Part shown: positions 21,277 through 36,200 of the stretch, one piece after another
How the letters are laid out: every line of letters starts with the position of its first letter
Position numbering within the stretch: position 1 is the first letter of the stretch
NCBI GenBank assembly: GCA_946894095.1
Contig: OX335660.1
Span: 6,577,001-6,641,000 of the forward strand
DNA: 64,000 bases
Direction: 5' to 3'
Source of the DNA: Incurvaria masculella
Lineage: Eukaryota > Arthropoda > Insecta > Lepidoptera > Incurvariidae
The notes under the pieces: generated by a model
Told to the model about the DNA's origin: nothing
The model's input: the letters and a program-made list of their open reading frames with translations, nothing else
The model's database searches: none
Position numbers and translations under genes: made by a program

Positions 21277-24200
21277 CTGCGGAGCGGACCGTTCGGATTA
21301 GCGATAGGGTCGGCACTCGATTGGCCAACCTCCACAAAATGTGTTTCGTTTCTTCGTCGCGAATTTCTTAAACGATGCGCAGCTTGGTCACTTAGCAGTC
21401 GCACGGCTTCCGGGTGTCGGTGTTTAAGAAATTGATGATGAAGACACAAAATACATAAGCGTTACATCCAGTAGCTCAACTCCATATAGGAGCACGAAGG
21501 CGGTGCTGAACTGTCACAATGGGTCTTCGAGGTCATTCTATTTAAAAATAACAGAACCAGCAGTGCTCTGCCAATATGTAAGTCACAACCTGACTCAATG
21601 GTGGGTAGGTATTTATCTCCAAAATCGCCCAAGTTGAGCTACTGCTGTGATCCCGGTCGCAAAACTATATATTATGTACTGTGACGAAAATGCAGGATAT
21701 GTTTGTGGATGATGGTCCATAATCTGTAGCGGACATTGCGTCTATGCGCTGTAACGCATAGACGCAATTACTAAAAACAGCAGAAAAAGTTGCATGTACG
21801 TTTTTCTTCATAAAGGTGTTAGATTTTTCTTGCTCTTTAAGATTTTTCATTAACAAAGATAAATTGTTATCCATGGTTCGGCTTACTTGATAGATACATT
21901 TTTCATGTTTTCCATCCAGCTCAACATAGCTGTGCAATATACGGAAGGTTCTGGCATGATTTCCATGCAGTACGTTATGCCGATACTATAGCAGAAGGTC
22001 TGGTCACATCCAATTACTTAAAAACCGGAAGACTCACTTGAAGGTAATGAGATCCGGCTTCCGGCTTCCCTGCCGCGTCCGCCGCAGCCGGTAGATCTCG
22101 CGGCAGGTGCGCTGGAGCAGGCGCGCGGTGCGGTCGCCCGCTTCGCCCGTCGCGCTGCCCGTCGCGCCGCCGGTCGCGCCGCCGGTCGCGCCGCCTGTCG
22201 CGCCGCCCACCAGCCGCCGGAGGCTCTCGTCCTCGGCGACCCAGCTCGCCACGTTGGTGTCACCGAGCTCACACGCCTCTTCTAGTCTGGAAATGGAGGT
22301 ACATATTTTTATTGCAAGTCACTAATGGTGTTCGCTGGTGTTCACACTTATCTATGGAGTCGAGACTTGGGTGTGGCTGAATGCAGTAAAAATGTGTTCC
22401 TTGAGAGGATAATGAGATGATCAAGTACCATACAACGGCTCGTGCCCGTATCTTCAGTCAAATTAAGATTTTTTTTTTTCAAAAATTTTGCACAGTAATA
22501 AAATCAACTGAGGGCTACGTCTGTAGGTTTTTATTTTTTTTTATAACATAACACGTATTTATGATCCATGCCTATTTGTATTTGTATACACATTTTTAGA
22601 TGCGTATATCACGGATAAATGTTTATTTTATAAGATTGTTCACTCCATGCTAAGTTTCTTTCTATTTTAAGATGGTGTGAACACGTAAAAACATCAGATA
22701 AACAGCACTTGCATGAAGTACGTATGAACAGAGACAACCGCCTATGTACTGTTGGAGTGCAGGAGTGTGCCCGATCAACGGGCACGGACCCTGGGAGCGC
22801 CGGGATACCTGCTGGACTTCCGGGCCGAGCTGGGATGGCTCACATAGTCACCCCTATTACGCACAATGGCATCTCTTTAGTAGTAGGTTTGGCGCGGATA
22901 ACATTGGCCCAACTCTGCATTATATCATCTTTACCATGGAGAATGCTCGTCGGAGCTGTATAACGTTGTCCCTCAATTCCCTTTCTACAAGTACCACCAT
23001 CCCTTTTCAGCAAGAGCACTGACAACGTATGTTGTTGTTGTTGTTGTGCTTCGGGCTTGTTTCCGCACTTAGACGGCAATACATCCACGTATGTATGGGT
23101 GCGACAGCAGAATGCTTTTAGGGGCCTATGAAAGGTTACCTCTTCTTGAGTTGCGACAGCGAGGTGATCTCGTCGCGCAGGTCCGCCAGCCTCCGGTGCT
23201 GCGCCTTCAGGTCGAGCGCGAGGTCGAGCGACGTGCGCGGCGTGCGCGGCTTCTGCGCGCCGCGTGCGCGCGCGCCCGCCGCTCCGGACACGCGCCCCCA
23301 CCTGTCGATGGGCACGGTCAGGTGAGTCGAGTCGTACCGGCCGCTTTGATACGTCCATAGGCTTTTAGAATGTAAAAGTCAACTGATGGATGAGAACAAA
23401 ATCGTTTCATACAATGATCTGAAGTTATGTTTTAAATTTTACTTTCAAACATTAAAGAAAAGTTAAGAATTTTTTTTGACAAAAAACATTGGGTCACCCT
23501 TATTTACCACAAAAATGTATGGTCACTTTATTTTTTTTATTTTTTTATTTTACCTATTTGTTGTTGTAGCACCAAAATAAATACACACTCTGAAAATTAC
23601 AGCTGCCTACCTATTACGGTTCATGAGATACAGCCCTGTGACAGACGGACGGACGGACGGACGGACAGCGGAGACTTAGTAATAGGGTTCCGTTTTCACC
23701 CCTTGGGTACGGAACCCTAAAAAGGGTTTTTTCTGGGATTTTTATCCCCTTTAACTTAACAATCTATTAACGCACAGGTCACCACGCTTTCTTTAGTAAA
23801 ACTAGAGAATTCATAAAGATTTAACAAAAAAATGGGGGATCACAATCAACTTTGATTTGAAGTGGGAACCTCATATCACCCAAATTGTAAAAAAAACCAA
23901 CTCTCTTATATACCTAATTAAAAAAGCGTTTCATATGCTGACCCCAGAAGTTATGCTCAAAATCTATAAAACCTTTGTACGGCCCCTTCTGGAATATGGT
24001 TTCCAGATCTGGCAACCCTACTTTGCCAAAGACATCCAGCAGTTGGAACGGGTGCAACGAAGATTCACCAAGATCCCCCTTGAGCTACATAACCTGAGCT
24101 ACGAAGAGAGACTTGAAGCTCTAAACCTGCCTAATCGGGAGTCACACCGTCAAATAGGGGACCTAATCGAAATTTACAAAATTCTCACCTTTAAGTACGA

Positions 24201-27200
24201 CTGCCCAGAACTCATTAAAATATTTGCACGCAACCAGAATGTTCATCTTCGAGGGCACAACATGAAACTGCAAGTCACGGCCTCTAGAACGAATACTAGC
24301 AAAAACTACATAACCAACCGAGTAGTAGAGGCATGGAATAAACTCCCAGAAGATGTGATTAACGCTACGACAACCAACCAATTCAAAAATAGACTGGATA
24401 ACCATGTCAAACAAAATCTAATGTAAAGAAAAATAACAAAAAAAAACATTAAAAACCACTTAGCAACTAAATTTATCAAGTTAAACACTGGATTTAGACG
24501 CATCAGCATATGCTGCCTGTCTAAAACTTATAAATATAAATATAATATAAAAAAATCACATTCCATGAGCGCAACTCCGGAAGTCTCATCAGGCGTACCA
24601 TCCCTCTCTAACTCGCGGTAGTGGTACTTGAGTTGACGTCTCACTCCCACAATTAGTTCGTCTTGTAAGAACAGCGCGCTACGCTAGGTCTACGGATACG
24701 TCAAACAAGCGCAGTACCAGCGAAGTAGCACTACAATTTCTTTAGGATCAAGATCCGGCAAGATCAACGCCGAGTTCATATATGCTCATCCTACCGAAAA
24801 TGGATAAGTCAGCTTCAGAAGTTCATTACTTGAGAGAGCAGAACAAATCTAGTGTAGACAGATAACTTATGATATCAGTTTGGAATGGTTTCACAGTTTG
24901 GTCATGGAACCGAATGTGAATCACTTCCAATAGAGCGAATTCATTTGGATACAAATCGCTCGGCCATGAATACATCTTTAGGGCTCCGTTACCTGAGTGA
25001 GCGTCGCTCTCGCACGCTGCGGTCGAACGGGATGCCGGCCGCCGGCGGGGGCACGGCGGAGGCGAGTCGGCGCGCGTACTGCGCCATCGACGAGTCCGAC
25101 TCGGAGCGATTCAATCTGCAATGCAAACACATCATGACACGTCGAACAGATAGAGCAACTCGGCAAACAATCCTTGGAACGGAGGTTCCAGAAATGGCCA
25201 TGAAGATGGCAGCTAAAGGGCAGATATCTGCCTTTTTGTTGTGCAACCCGCCATGGATGGCTTGCCGCCATGGACTATAAGCGCCATCTCTCTCGCACGT
25301 AGTATACAGGTACTGAGTGAAAGCATGTGACAGCGATGACGCTCTACAAAGCTGAAACTAGCCGATTGTCTCTTTCCAATGTCAGTTGTGCATTATTTAT
25401 CGCTGGGTACTGTAGTCCCGTCCCATTTGTCACAGCTGCATGTATTTCTCTATGCGCACATATAGGACAATGGTTCTCAGTCAAGGCCTTGTTCGCTTCT
25501 GTCTCCCTAGTACTTCTGTGATATTCATCAATCCATATTAACATGGCAGTAGTTGTGTCGGACATAGATATCCGGTTCATTAAAAAAAAAACCCTGGGTA
25601 CACTATGTCTGAGTATTGAGGTGATTTTATAGTAAATGTCATCCGGTTGTACCTGCAGATGTAGTGTCCCTTGCCGACGCCCTGCGGCTGTGGAGAGAAA
25701 GTCTGGGAGCGCTTGATGGTGGCCAGGGGCTCCTCCGCGCTGCCTCCGCTCTGCTGGCTCCGTCTGTGGACACGCCTTAGTTGCAGTATGCCTACGTAAC
25801 TCATGTCCCCACGTAACCATTCAAGACAGAACTTCAGAATTAAAAATATTTAGTATTTACACACTGTTATGTCCTTGTTCTTCGATTAAACAAACTTCTT
25901 GCATTTTATTGCTCCATGGAGAAGTCACCTCTCAAAGTTGACTGTTTCAACCAAAATGTCAGCCAAACTGTCGGTTCTGGTGAACTGGATTTTAGTAAAC
26001 GTTAATAAATAACAAACACTGAGGTATTTGACATTTGTTAGTCAGATCATTGCCTTCAAAAGATAGACAGACAGACCTTCTGTGCAGCTGCCGTCCTTCG
26101 GGGCAAAAGTTGCATTCGGTGTTGGTCTCCTTCTCGGCGGTGGATGGTTCCGGCGCCAGGAATTCCTCCTCTTCTGGGATGTAATCCTCCGGGATGTATT
26201 CTTCGAATGGGTCTTCTTCTACGATCTGTAGAAATTATAAAAAATATATGAATATTCATAGTCGAAAAAAATTGGCGGAATGGAGCCAGTCGCAAACAAT
26301 CATAAATCAACTAATAACGTAATCAACATATTCTACCATTGATGAATTTTATGCTCACTTGATTCAATGATTCCCTTTGCTCTTCATCATCCGATGCGGA
26401 GTTGTTCCCGAAGTCAGTGGCGCACTCTGCACCAGCCATAGCTTCAGGACCTGTGCGTGAATGATAACAGTCTTTAGTAATGTCAAAATTGAACCTAACC
26501 TAACCATTTCTTCATAACACAATAGGTCTTGGTATAACATAAAAAGATTGGTGCTCCAAGTTTTATAGCATGCTCAAATTTGCGCTAACAGTGCTCGGGG
26601 ATATGACACTGAACAATGAATTACAATATCACCGTGTCAACGGTTGATTCGCAGATCTGAATCTCTGCAGATCATGCGCCGAATTTCACATTGACTGTCT
26701 CTTACCCCAGATCTGTCAAACCCATTCTGCTTACTTTCATCTGACCTCATCACTATTGTCTCCCACCCATTGTCTGTCAATCCCACTCCGTTTTCTCCTC
26801 AGGCCCCACCTCCACTTCAATTGTCTGTCACCCCGTGTCTGTCAACCCCACTCCAATTACTTTCCTAAGGTCCCCATCTCTTTTGTCTTTCTCTTTGTCT
26901 GTCAATTCCACTGCGCTTACTCCTCAGTCCAATCTCTTTTTCAACTGTATCTCACCCTGTGTCCGTAAACCCAACTCCACTTACTTTCTCAGATCCCATC
27001 TCTATTGTCTCACCCCGTGTCTGTCAATCCCACTGCACTTACTCCTCAGTCCCATCTTTTCTTCTGTCTCTCACCCTGTGTCTGTCAACCCAACTCCACA
27101 TACTTTCCTCGGACCCCACCTCTATTGTTTCTCACCCCGTGTCTGTCAATCCCACTCCGCTTACACCTCAGACCGCTTACACGGGGTGGGAGATAGTTGA

Positions 27201-30200
27201 AATAAAGATGGTCACTCAACTATCTCCCACCCCGTGTCTGTCAACCCCGCTCGGCCCTGTCTCCATGGCGACCGGACCTACCTCTGTTCCTGGTGAGCGT
27301 GGAGGTCTGCGAGGAGATGACGGTGGAGTCGTCGGAGCTCTCGTCGCGCACGGGCGCCGGCGGCTCGCCCTCAGGCCGCATGTACCGGAAGCTCAGCACG
27401 TTGTACCACTTCTGCGAGACCGTGTCCGGGTCGAAGTCGGCCAGGCTGACTTGCGCGCAGCCCTGTGGGACACACTCGTTGTAGACAGTGGGCGGATTCT
27501 GTTGAGTTGATTTATTGCGTGATGCTAGCATATGTATATGGAAAATGTGTCTATGTAATTTGTGAATTTTGGAGATGTTAGTTAGATATTGTACGTAAGA
27601 TATTGTGGGTCATATATACACGAATAGAATGATGTATCAGAATATAAAATCGCTCTCGCCATGTGGTTGTATTCGCATAGCACTCAAGGCCCTAAGGCCG
27701 AATGCTCAACTTTGGCTAGCTGTCATCATCAACACTGGATTGTCTATGGTCAGAGACAATCAAGACATCTCGGAAAGCGGCCTTCCTGTAAAGCTGTGTT
27801 CTACTTCTAACCCAGAAACGTCATTGCAAAAGAAGCTCTTGAATAGTGTAGTGAATTTTCAAAGGAATCATGAAAGAGAAAAACCATGGAAACCATAGCG
27901 CGTGACTATGCAGGGTAAGGGACGGAAGTCTGTGCAACGGCGGCGTAGCCATGTATTAGTGATAATACACTGAAAGTAGCGCCAGTCGGTTTGCTTACGT
28001 ATTCGATGGAATGTTCGTTGCACTAAATGGCGTCCTGTGCAGTTCTGACGTGTCATTGAAACTCTAGCACTTTAGAAGTTAGCAAACTGACTGGCTGGCG
28101 CTACTACTGTATTGTCAATAAAATATGGTTACGCTGCCATCCTTCCTTATTCGATAACCCTAGCAGAGTAAACATTATGTAAGTCCTTCATAAAAAAAAG
28201 TGAGGTCCCACCACGGCGTGCGCAACACCAGGCTTAGGTGCTTTTAGCAAAACAATCTCGAAAAGCTTGGAACCTTTAAAAAGGCACTGTTAACAATAAT
28301 TATATGGCGGGAGGAGGATCAAGTTCCGAGCCAGGTGTCGTGTTTATTCGCCCTGCTTGTGGTTCTAGTGCGAGGGCGCCGCTCACCAGGCAGTCGTCGT
28401 CGCGGCGCGCGCACGCCACGTTGAGCTGCAGCGTGGCGGCGGCGACGGCACGCCGGCCCGGCACGCGCGCCGCCACTGTCTCGCCCCACGCGAGCGCGCC
28501 GCCGCCCCACGTCGCCGGCGCGCAGCGGAACACGCGCCCGCCGGCGCCGCCGCCCAGCACGAGCGCGCCCTTCACGTACCTGCGCGAGCAAACACCCATA
28601 CCGTGTACCACCCGAATCCGAGCAACGCGCGTGTCGGATTAATGAGATTCCTCTCTAATCCGAACATGGCGGGTGTCGGATTACTGAGAGTCCTCTCTAA
28701 TCAGAATGACGCGGATGTCGGATAACTCAGAGTCCTCTCTAATCAGAACAACGCGGATGTCGGATAACTGAGAGTCCTCTCTAATCCGAACAACGCAAGT
28801 TTTGGATTACTGAGAGTCCTCTCTAATCCTAACAACACTGGTATCGGATCACTGCGAGTCTTGTGACTTCACTAATCCAAACAACTAGTTAGTTAGAAGC
28901 ATAATAGATGCTTAAGGCCGACGTGCACAATTTCTGGTTAGTATTATAGTTAAGGTTATTATAGATCTATCTTCTGGCTTCTTCAGGAAAAAAAGGGATG
29001 GATGTATTTAAATTTTAAAATTATAACTAACCAGAGATGGTCCACTCTAACCTTCAGCAATGATAGCATGTATAGTCTCCCTTAAAAGTGTTGCCAGAAA
29101 CCTATTTTGTCTGTTCGTCTTTTGCTTAGCCATTTCCGGTAAATTTGGTCTGTTGCCCACTGTACATCACCACAACTTGACCCATCGAATGGGCGTTTGG
29201 TTATAATGTTTGGCATTGGTAGACAATTTCAACAATGCAGCAAGTGTCTGATTAGTAAACAACATTTAATATTTCTGTAATTTGACACTGATTGGATAAT
29301 TAATAATTTATAATACTATAGTATCTAGGTAATCCAAACAATTCAAGGATGTGTCGGATTAGTGAAAGTTTGTCTGGATGAGCACTTGACTTAAATACTT
29401 TTGGCATCGATAATTCGAAAAATACAGCCAGTGTAGGATAATTTGTGTAATTTGACACAGGTTAAATACCGGGTTATAGGTATGTATAGTACTTAGATAA
29501 TCTATACGGTTAGGATAGTGAATTTATTACTTACATCTTAGTGCCTATATCCACAAAGAGTGCGTGCAAATTCCTCGCTCGCTGTATACCGATGTGCAGC
29601 GTGCCGTCTTCTTGACTGTAGCGCAATTTGATCTCAATTTGGGCACTGTTCACTGCAACAAAGCGAATACAGCCGGTTACACACGAACTCAATGATCGCT
29701 ACATCCAATGAAATGTCTGCTAAAAGACAGTAGAGGTTTTCCAACGACAAACCGGGAGGTTATGGAAGAGGCAGCTTTGGCTATTTGCATCGGAAATCTT
29801 AATGGCGAACGCCATGTGGACGATGACTCTATTCTCGGGATAGGTACCGTACAGTCCCCTAATGAGCAACCCTCGAACCCCAGTCTCCTAACAAACAATC
29901 TCCTAACGGACGGTCTCCTAACAGACAGTCTTCTAACAGACAGTCTCTTAATAAATAGGTACTTAAAAGTTTCATAACGTACAGTCTCTTAATGGACAGC
30001 CACGTCTCCTTATGGGGTCTCTTGATGGACAGTCATCAATTGTCCTTTGCTTTTAGCCAAAATAGGCTTTAATGTACCAAGGTTTAATGCAAGACGGTGT
30101 AACTTTGTTCCTTTTAACATAGGCAAAAGTAGAACAAAGCTCGGTAAATACTCACCTCTTTCAAGAATTAAACGCAGCCTCAACGTACTATCTAAAAAAT

Positions 30201-33200
30201 ATGATATTGAAATATTGTCTTCGTTAAACTCATTCAAAAAGTCGTTAAACACATTGCCAAGTTCTCAGTAAGTTCTTAGTTTTTGTTTTTAGCTTGCATT
30301 TTAGTTTTTTGTTACTTATGTTTTTTTTTTTACTTATTATTTATTTTATTTTATTTTATTTTCTTTTATTAGAGTCAAAGCTACTTATTTAATTTTGTAA
30401 ACAAAATAGCGTAACTCATTGTACATGTTGTGTTCGTCCGTAATTATAGATAGTTTCGATTATGTACTGGAAAAATTTCTTTATTGTAAATTTGTGAAAC
30501 AATTCTGTGTGGATGAACCTAATAAAAAAAAAAAAAAAAAGACAGTCTAATGGACAGTCTCCTAATAAACAACAAGTTAACAGTCTCCTAACGGACAGTC
30601 TCCTAATAAACAACAAGTTAACAGTCTCCTAACGGACAGTCTCCTAATAAACAACAAGTTAACAGTCTCCTAACGGACAGTCTCCTAATGAACAGCCACT
30701 TAACAGTCTCTGAACGGAGTCTCCTAATGGACGGGCCAATAGCTGTAGTTACCGGAGGGCGAGGCGGCGACGGAGGGCCCCGGCTGCGCCGCCTCGAAGA
30801 CGCCCGAGTCGCCGGCGACGGACTCGTCGCTGACGGCGGCGGAGACGGAGCGCGTGCTGGCGCCGCTCGAGCCGGCGGCCGGCGACGGCGACGGCGGCGG
30901 CGTCTCCGAGATGGGCGACAGCGGCTCCGCCGGCCGGCCCGGCCCCTGGTGCTGGAGCGGACCTGCGGGAGAGCCCGGCGTCATTACACTGTACATACTG
31001 CAGCCTAGGGATATCGACGTGATCTATTGCGGTCGACCAATATTCAGTGTCTTAGATGAAGATGAGACACCCGGAATCGTAATTTTTTTTACATATGTTC
31101 TTAAGTTTATACAGTTGCTGTACATATTTGTCGAACTAACGGTTTTCCGGTGTGCGATGCCGTACTACCACCACCCAGGAAAGAAAAGCCGTAAGTTTGA
31201 TAATTCGATTACACCAAGAAACTTTTCCAGGTTTGTCAATATTTTATTTCATTAATTATATCGGTGGAAATATAAAATCCTCATAGAAATGTAGATAGGA
31301 ACACCTTTTTTCAGCGAGGCATATGACCTAGGGCTATCAAACTATCACGGAGACTGCGAAAACAATGCTAGCCGGCCGGTTTCTTCTTCACACCATGTTT
31401 GAAGGACCCCAGATTGTGCTTTGAGGGAAATACGTCCATTTCATAGTCCCCAGGTGGAGAAATCCGACCATATAGATAAAAGATGGGAACAGGAAGGGAA
31501 AGGAGAGTGAGTTACCTTGCGCCAAGCCGGTCACTTCGCCGAGGCCGGCGGTGCAACCTATCCTCATCTCGGCTAACTTTTCTTCCAGTTCCTTCTGCTG
31601 CCTCCTCTGTCGCTCGATCTGCAATATCGCAACACATATTTAATATTGTTAACTTCCTATTTGCAACTCCATGAAAGTATGAGATTAACCTGAGATAAGT
31701 ATGATAAAGTATGATGTCATCTGCATACTCAAACAGTAGACATACCGTCCTCGGGACCCAGAAATGGCACCCAAAGACGTTACTTTTGAGAGCTTTCGTT
31801 AGGTATAGTCATGTACTTTGGTGACGTTAATGATTATTATTATTATTATTAATTATATTTGCAACGTATAGCAAAATGACCTCGTGAACTGTTTTTAGTC
31901 TCAATTCAATTGCGTCAAAGACCTAACCACAAATTGTCAGTTTTGCGCGTACAAAAGACGCTCTTGAGACGAGGGCATAGAGTACACGCGCGTTTGAGCT
32001 TGGCGCTAACTGTGCAGGCGAGTGCACCGTCGACTGTACCTGAGTGTAGGCGGGCGGCGGCGGCGGGCTCGCCGACGAGAGCGAGCTGCGCGGCGAGAGA
32101 GAGGGCGCCGAGGGGGAGCTGCCGGCGCTCTCTCCGACCCCGCCGCGGAGCAACCTGCAATCGTAGGACACCTTGAGACGACTTGACGGTACGGCCGATC
32201 CAGCCCGACTCAACGCATTCCCGGATGGAATTGGGTACCATGCATATATTGAACTGGATGGAAAATCATGGAACAGCTCGCATTACTAGTCGCTCAAAAG
32301 AAACTTGTGCATGAACGGGGTGGAAAGGCCCCGCACCCTGATTTACGAGTCGCTTTTACCTATAGGGATATAGAGATTTGAGCCTTGCAATGATCACACT
32401 GAGAAAGATGTAGTAATATTTGGTTTGATGATTATACTATCCGTGTGACTGTATGATATCAAAACAAATTTATATTATGGAAGTGACCCATGATCGTAGA
32501 GCATGTATGAAGAGATGTATGTCTGTAGAGGAAGCAAAATAAGTATGCTATGTTCGTATCGTATGATATTTCTATTGTCTATGAATAACCTCGTGAATAA
32601 CTAACCCTCGAAAGTGATGTAACATATTTCTCTGGAAAGAAACAGGTGATATAAGCTGAGATTGGTACTAGTAAGCATTTTTCGCTTTTGAATTGGCATA
32701 CAAATATTCCTTCTCTCATGACAGTGGAATTAAATCAAGGAAGATTTGAAAAAGACAACCCTACAGTCGGAAATTACAGAATTTGCAATATTTGCAAGTA
32801 TCAATGCAAAAAGTTTAAAAAAAATCCCCATTGCCAATGTTACAGCATGTGTTGTATATATGTTTATTGTAGATAATAAGTGATTTGTTAGTCAAAGGGA
32901 GAGTATTAGAAGTAAGTAGATGTGAAATTACTGACCTTTCCACTCGCCTGTGCAGATCGACCATATCGACAGGCTTGTCCAAATGCAACGACCCAGATAT
33001 CTGCGGCGCACCGTAGATGTCCGTGAAGCTCAGCCCGGAACTGAGCGAGCCCTTGCTGCTGGCCGTCGACAGCGAGCCCAGGCTGGAACTGCTCGAGACG
33101 GACAGCGTGCTCGCCGAGAGGGTCTTCAGTTGGCCCTCCAGCGCCGTCATCGACTGCAGAGCGTCCTTCAGCTGCTGCAGCAGTAGCTGCTTCTCTTCAT

Positions 33201-36200
33201 GCAGCCGCAACCGGTCCGCTATGCACTTGTTCGACATCTCGAATGCGTTCTTCAGGTCTCTCTCGAGACGCTCGCACTCGGAGCGGATGTCGCTCATCTC
33301 CCTCTTGGACCGCGTCCGCGGCGTGATGCTGCGGAGCTCCCGCAGGAGTTGCTCTTTCTCCTGGAAGAGCAGGAGGCGATCCTTGTCGGACTCCGCCTGC
33401 CCTGGCTGCACCTTGTCCTCGAGGTCGGCCAGCTGGCGTTGGATCTGTTGGATCCTCTTCCGCGCCTCGTCATACTGCAGCCGGATTCTCGCCATCTCCG
33501 CCAGCCTGGTCCCGATCGGGACTAGGTCCGCGCAGAGATCGGTCTGGGATGCCGTGCTGAGCTTCTCGTGCGGTATCGAGAGGGTGGAGAGATCGGGGGA
33601 GATCTCGCCGAGTTGGAGTCTCGTCAGATCGTCCTTGAGTTTGGCCAGGGAGTTCATTAGGTCCGCCTTCTCCTTCTCGCCGGAGGTGAGAGATTTCTGG
33701 ATGTTCTTCAGCTCGGTCATGATGGCTTGGGCTTCGGTGATGTTGTAGCACCCGCCCTGTTGGGAGCTCATCTTTTGCTCGACCCTGCATATAAAAACAG
33801 TAATTTAGTCAACTTCAATCTTGGCTTAACACACTGGCACATGTTTAGTGAAGTTTAATTGTGTTATTGCTGGATGGACTAAAAAATTTACTGCTGAGGT
33901 TAAATTGTATGATTTATTTTGTCCTCCATGTCAAACTGCTATATCTATAGAGCCGTCACATCAAACATATGCTGTAACGTGGAGTCAGTATTATATCCCT
34001 GTACAATACCACCTAGAACAGCAGAGCATAGCGCTTTTCATTCGACATTATCTTGCAAATTCCCGATGCAACAATAAATTGGAGTAATAACTAGAGATTG
34101 TCTTTCATCGAGCGTATTTCCCGGAAAACTTTTAGGTCATCAGCATATAAACGACGGATCTTCGACGATCTCGATAAATATGATGAATAATAGCGGTCCA
34201 AGGTGAGATCCTTGTGGCACACCAAATGGGACAACCCTTTCATTAGATGTATATCCATTGGTAGTAACCAGTTGACTTTTATAACTTAGATAAGAGGACA
34301 GCCAACGGAACAAGTCACCATGTACACCACTCCTTGATCGTTTTTTGCATAAGATGGTGTGATTCACGTGTTCGAAAGCTTTACGAATTTCTGTGTAAAT
34401 AGAATAGACCTGATAATGGGAATGTGTTCCGCTTTGGAGCCAGAAGAACCATGGCCGGTTCGCACAAAAAAAACCAGCGGGGTTTCTTGTCAGTTCTTCT
34501 TCGCTGGGATTGCCGAACTGGCTAATGATAAAATATGACAAATCCGAGTGCAGTGTACTGTCTATGGATGATGAATAAACAATAAACAGAGTTATGGGGA
34601 CGGACTCACTCGGCCAGGGTGTCGACGCCGCGGCGCGCGCTGGCGACCTCGGCGCGCGCCTGCCGCAGCTCCTTGCGCAGGCGCGCGACGCGCCCGCGCG
34701 CCGCCGCCACGTCCGAGCGCAGCAGCGACGGGTCGTGGCGCGACGCCGACGCGCTCGTCGCCGTCGTCGTCGACGAGCACACTGCAAGCGGACGCCGTTG
34801 GACGGTTAGAGAGGCAGAGCCCTGGTGTCTATGTCGGTGAGGGGAGATGTTTTCCATAAAGATTGCACTTCGGTAAATTATCGTATCCACTCAGCAATGG
34901 CGCGCGCGCATACTCTAACACATTTGTAAATTTTGAGTTTTGTGTTAAGGTGGCCCAACCCGGCGGGCCTAACTCATTCGCGGGCACGGTACAAAACCGT
35001 GTTGTTGCGCTCTGGGACCTTCTCTGTTTCAAAGAATGAGACAGGCTCCGTGATGAGGAAGATACAACATATCTACAAAAAAGACAATGTGCATAGTGTA
35101 TGATTTGGTAAGATTTACAAAAAAAAATATTTCAAAACGACTTATAGCTAAAAGTAAACCACGACCGCTGTAGTAAAAAATCGAACAAAAACCAAATAGA
35201 TTATAAATCTTGATTAAATAAGCTATGTCTGATGATTAATCTTTTTAAGATGTTCTTACTTTATCATTGCGTAATCCACCTCAAAAGTTATTGTATAAAC
35301 CGCGCGAAAAATTCGAACTTTCGGACCTTATAACTTAGAAACCAAACACAATTTTACAATGCCAATGGTCATCAGACATCAAATAAAGCTATTTTGAGCA
35401 AAATTTTGGATCTCTGACAAGAAATATGGGCGTGATCTTCTTTCCCCTTTTGTATGGGGAGATGAGCGGGATGGGCCACCTTAAGAAGATTACTTGGAGT
35501 GTCGATCTAGGTGAAATCAGCTATTATTGCATAAATATATTAAGTTTTTGATAGTTTTTAGCTCTCCGCTGTCCGTCCGTTCGTTCGTCCGCCCGTCCGT
35601 CCGTCCGTCTGTCACAGGGCTGTAACTCATGAACCCTTATAGGTAGACAGTTTAAATTTTCAGAGTTTGTATTTATTTTGCCGATATAACAACATATAGG
35701 TGTCATAAAATCATAATACAAATTAAAGGTCCGTCCCCCTCATAATTTTTATTATTTTTTGTTTGATTTTTTTGTACGATGGTACGGAACCCTTCGTGTG
35801 GGAGTGCGACTCGCACTTGGCCAGTTTCGTAGATAGCGTCACTGATCACCAATCTTTAGGCTTAAAGTAAAGGGAGCCGCTATACCTACTCACTCAAGTT
35901 TTGAATATACATAGCTCAGTAGGTCTTGCCTGCCCCCTGAGCGTACTGAATTGGTACGTGAGACTGATGGGAGTTGGAAAGTTCGGCCAGTAAGGAGGGC
36001 CCGAAGGTGGGGTAACGAAACTTATCCGTATGGCGGCAACGTAGCCACGCGTTAGTGACAATGCACTAATGGTAGTTAGTTCGCTTACGAATTCGAGACG
36101 GGCAACATCGAATTTTGGTTAAACTAAATGACGTCCTGGGGGCTTGCCACGGTAAATTAAAAAAAAAAGCTGGTAGTCAGTTCGCTTACGTATTCGAGAC

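Noticed and set aside
26756..27510. Several plus-strand frames of 60-183 codons
   Set aside because: They read through the intron j-i minisatellite and the antisense of exon i.
28304..28642. Three overlapping frames on both strands
   Set aside because: Base-composition shadows of kibra exon h. Only the frame that joins exons g and i in phase is kept.
33017..33748. 243-codon plus-strand frame
   Set aside because: Exact antisense of kibra exon c.
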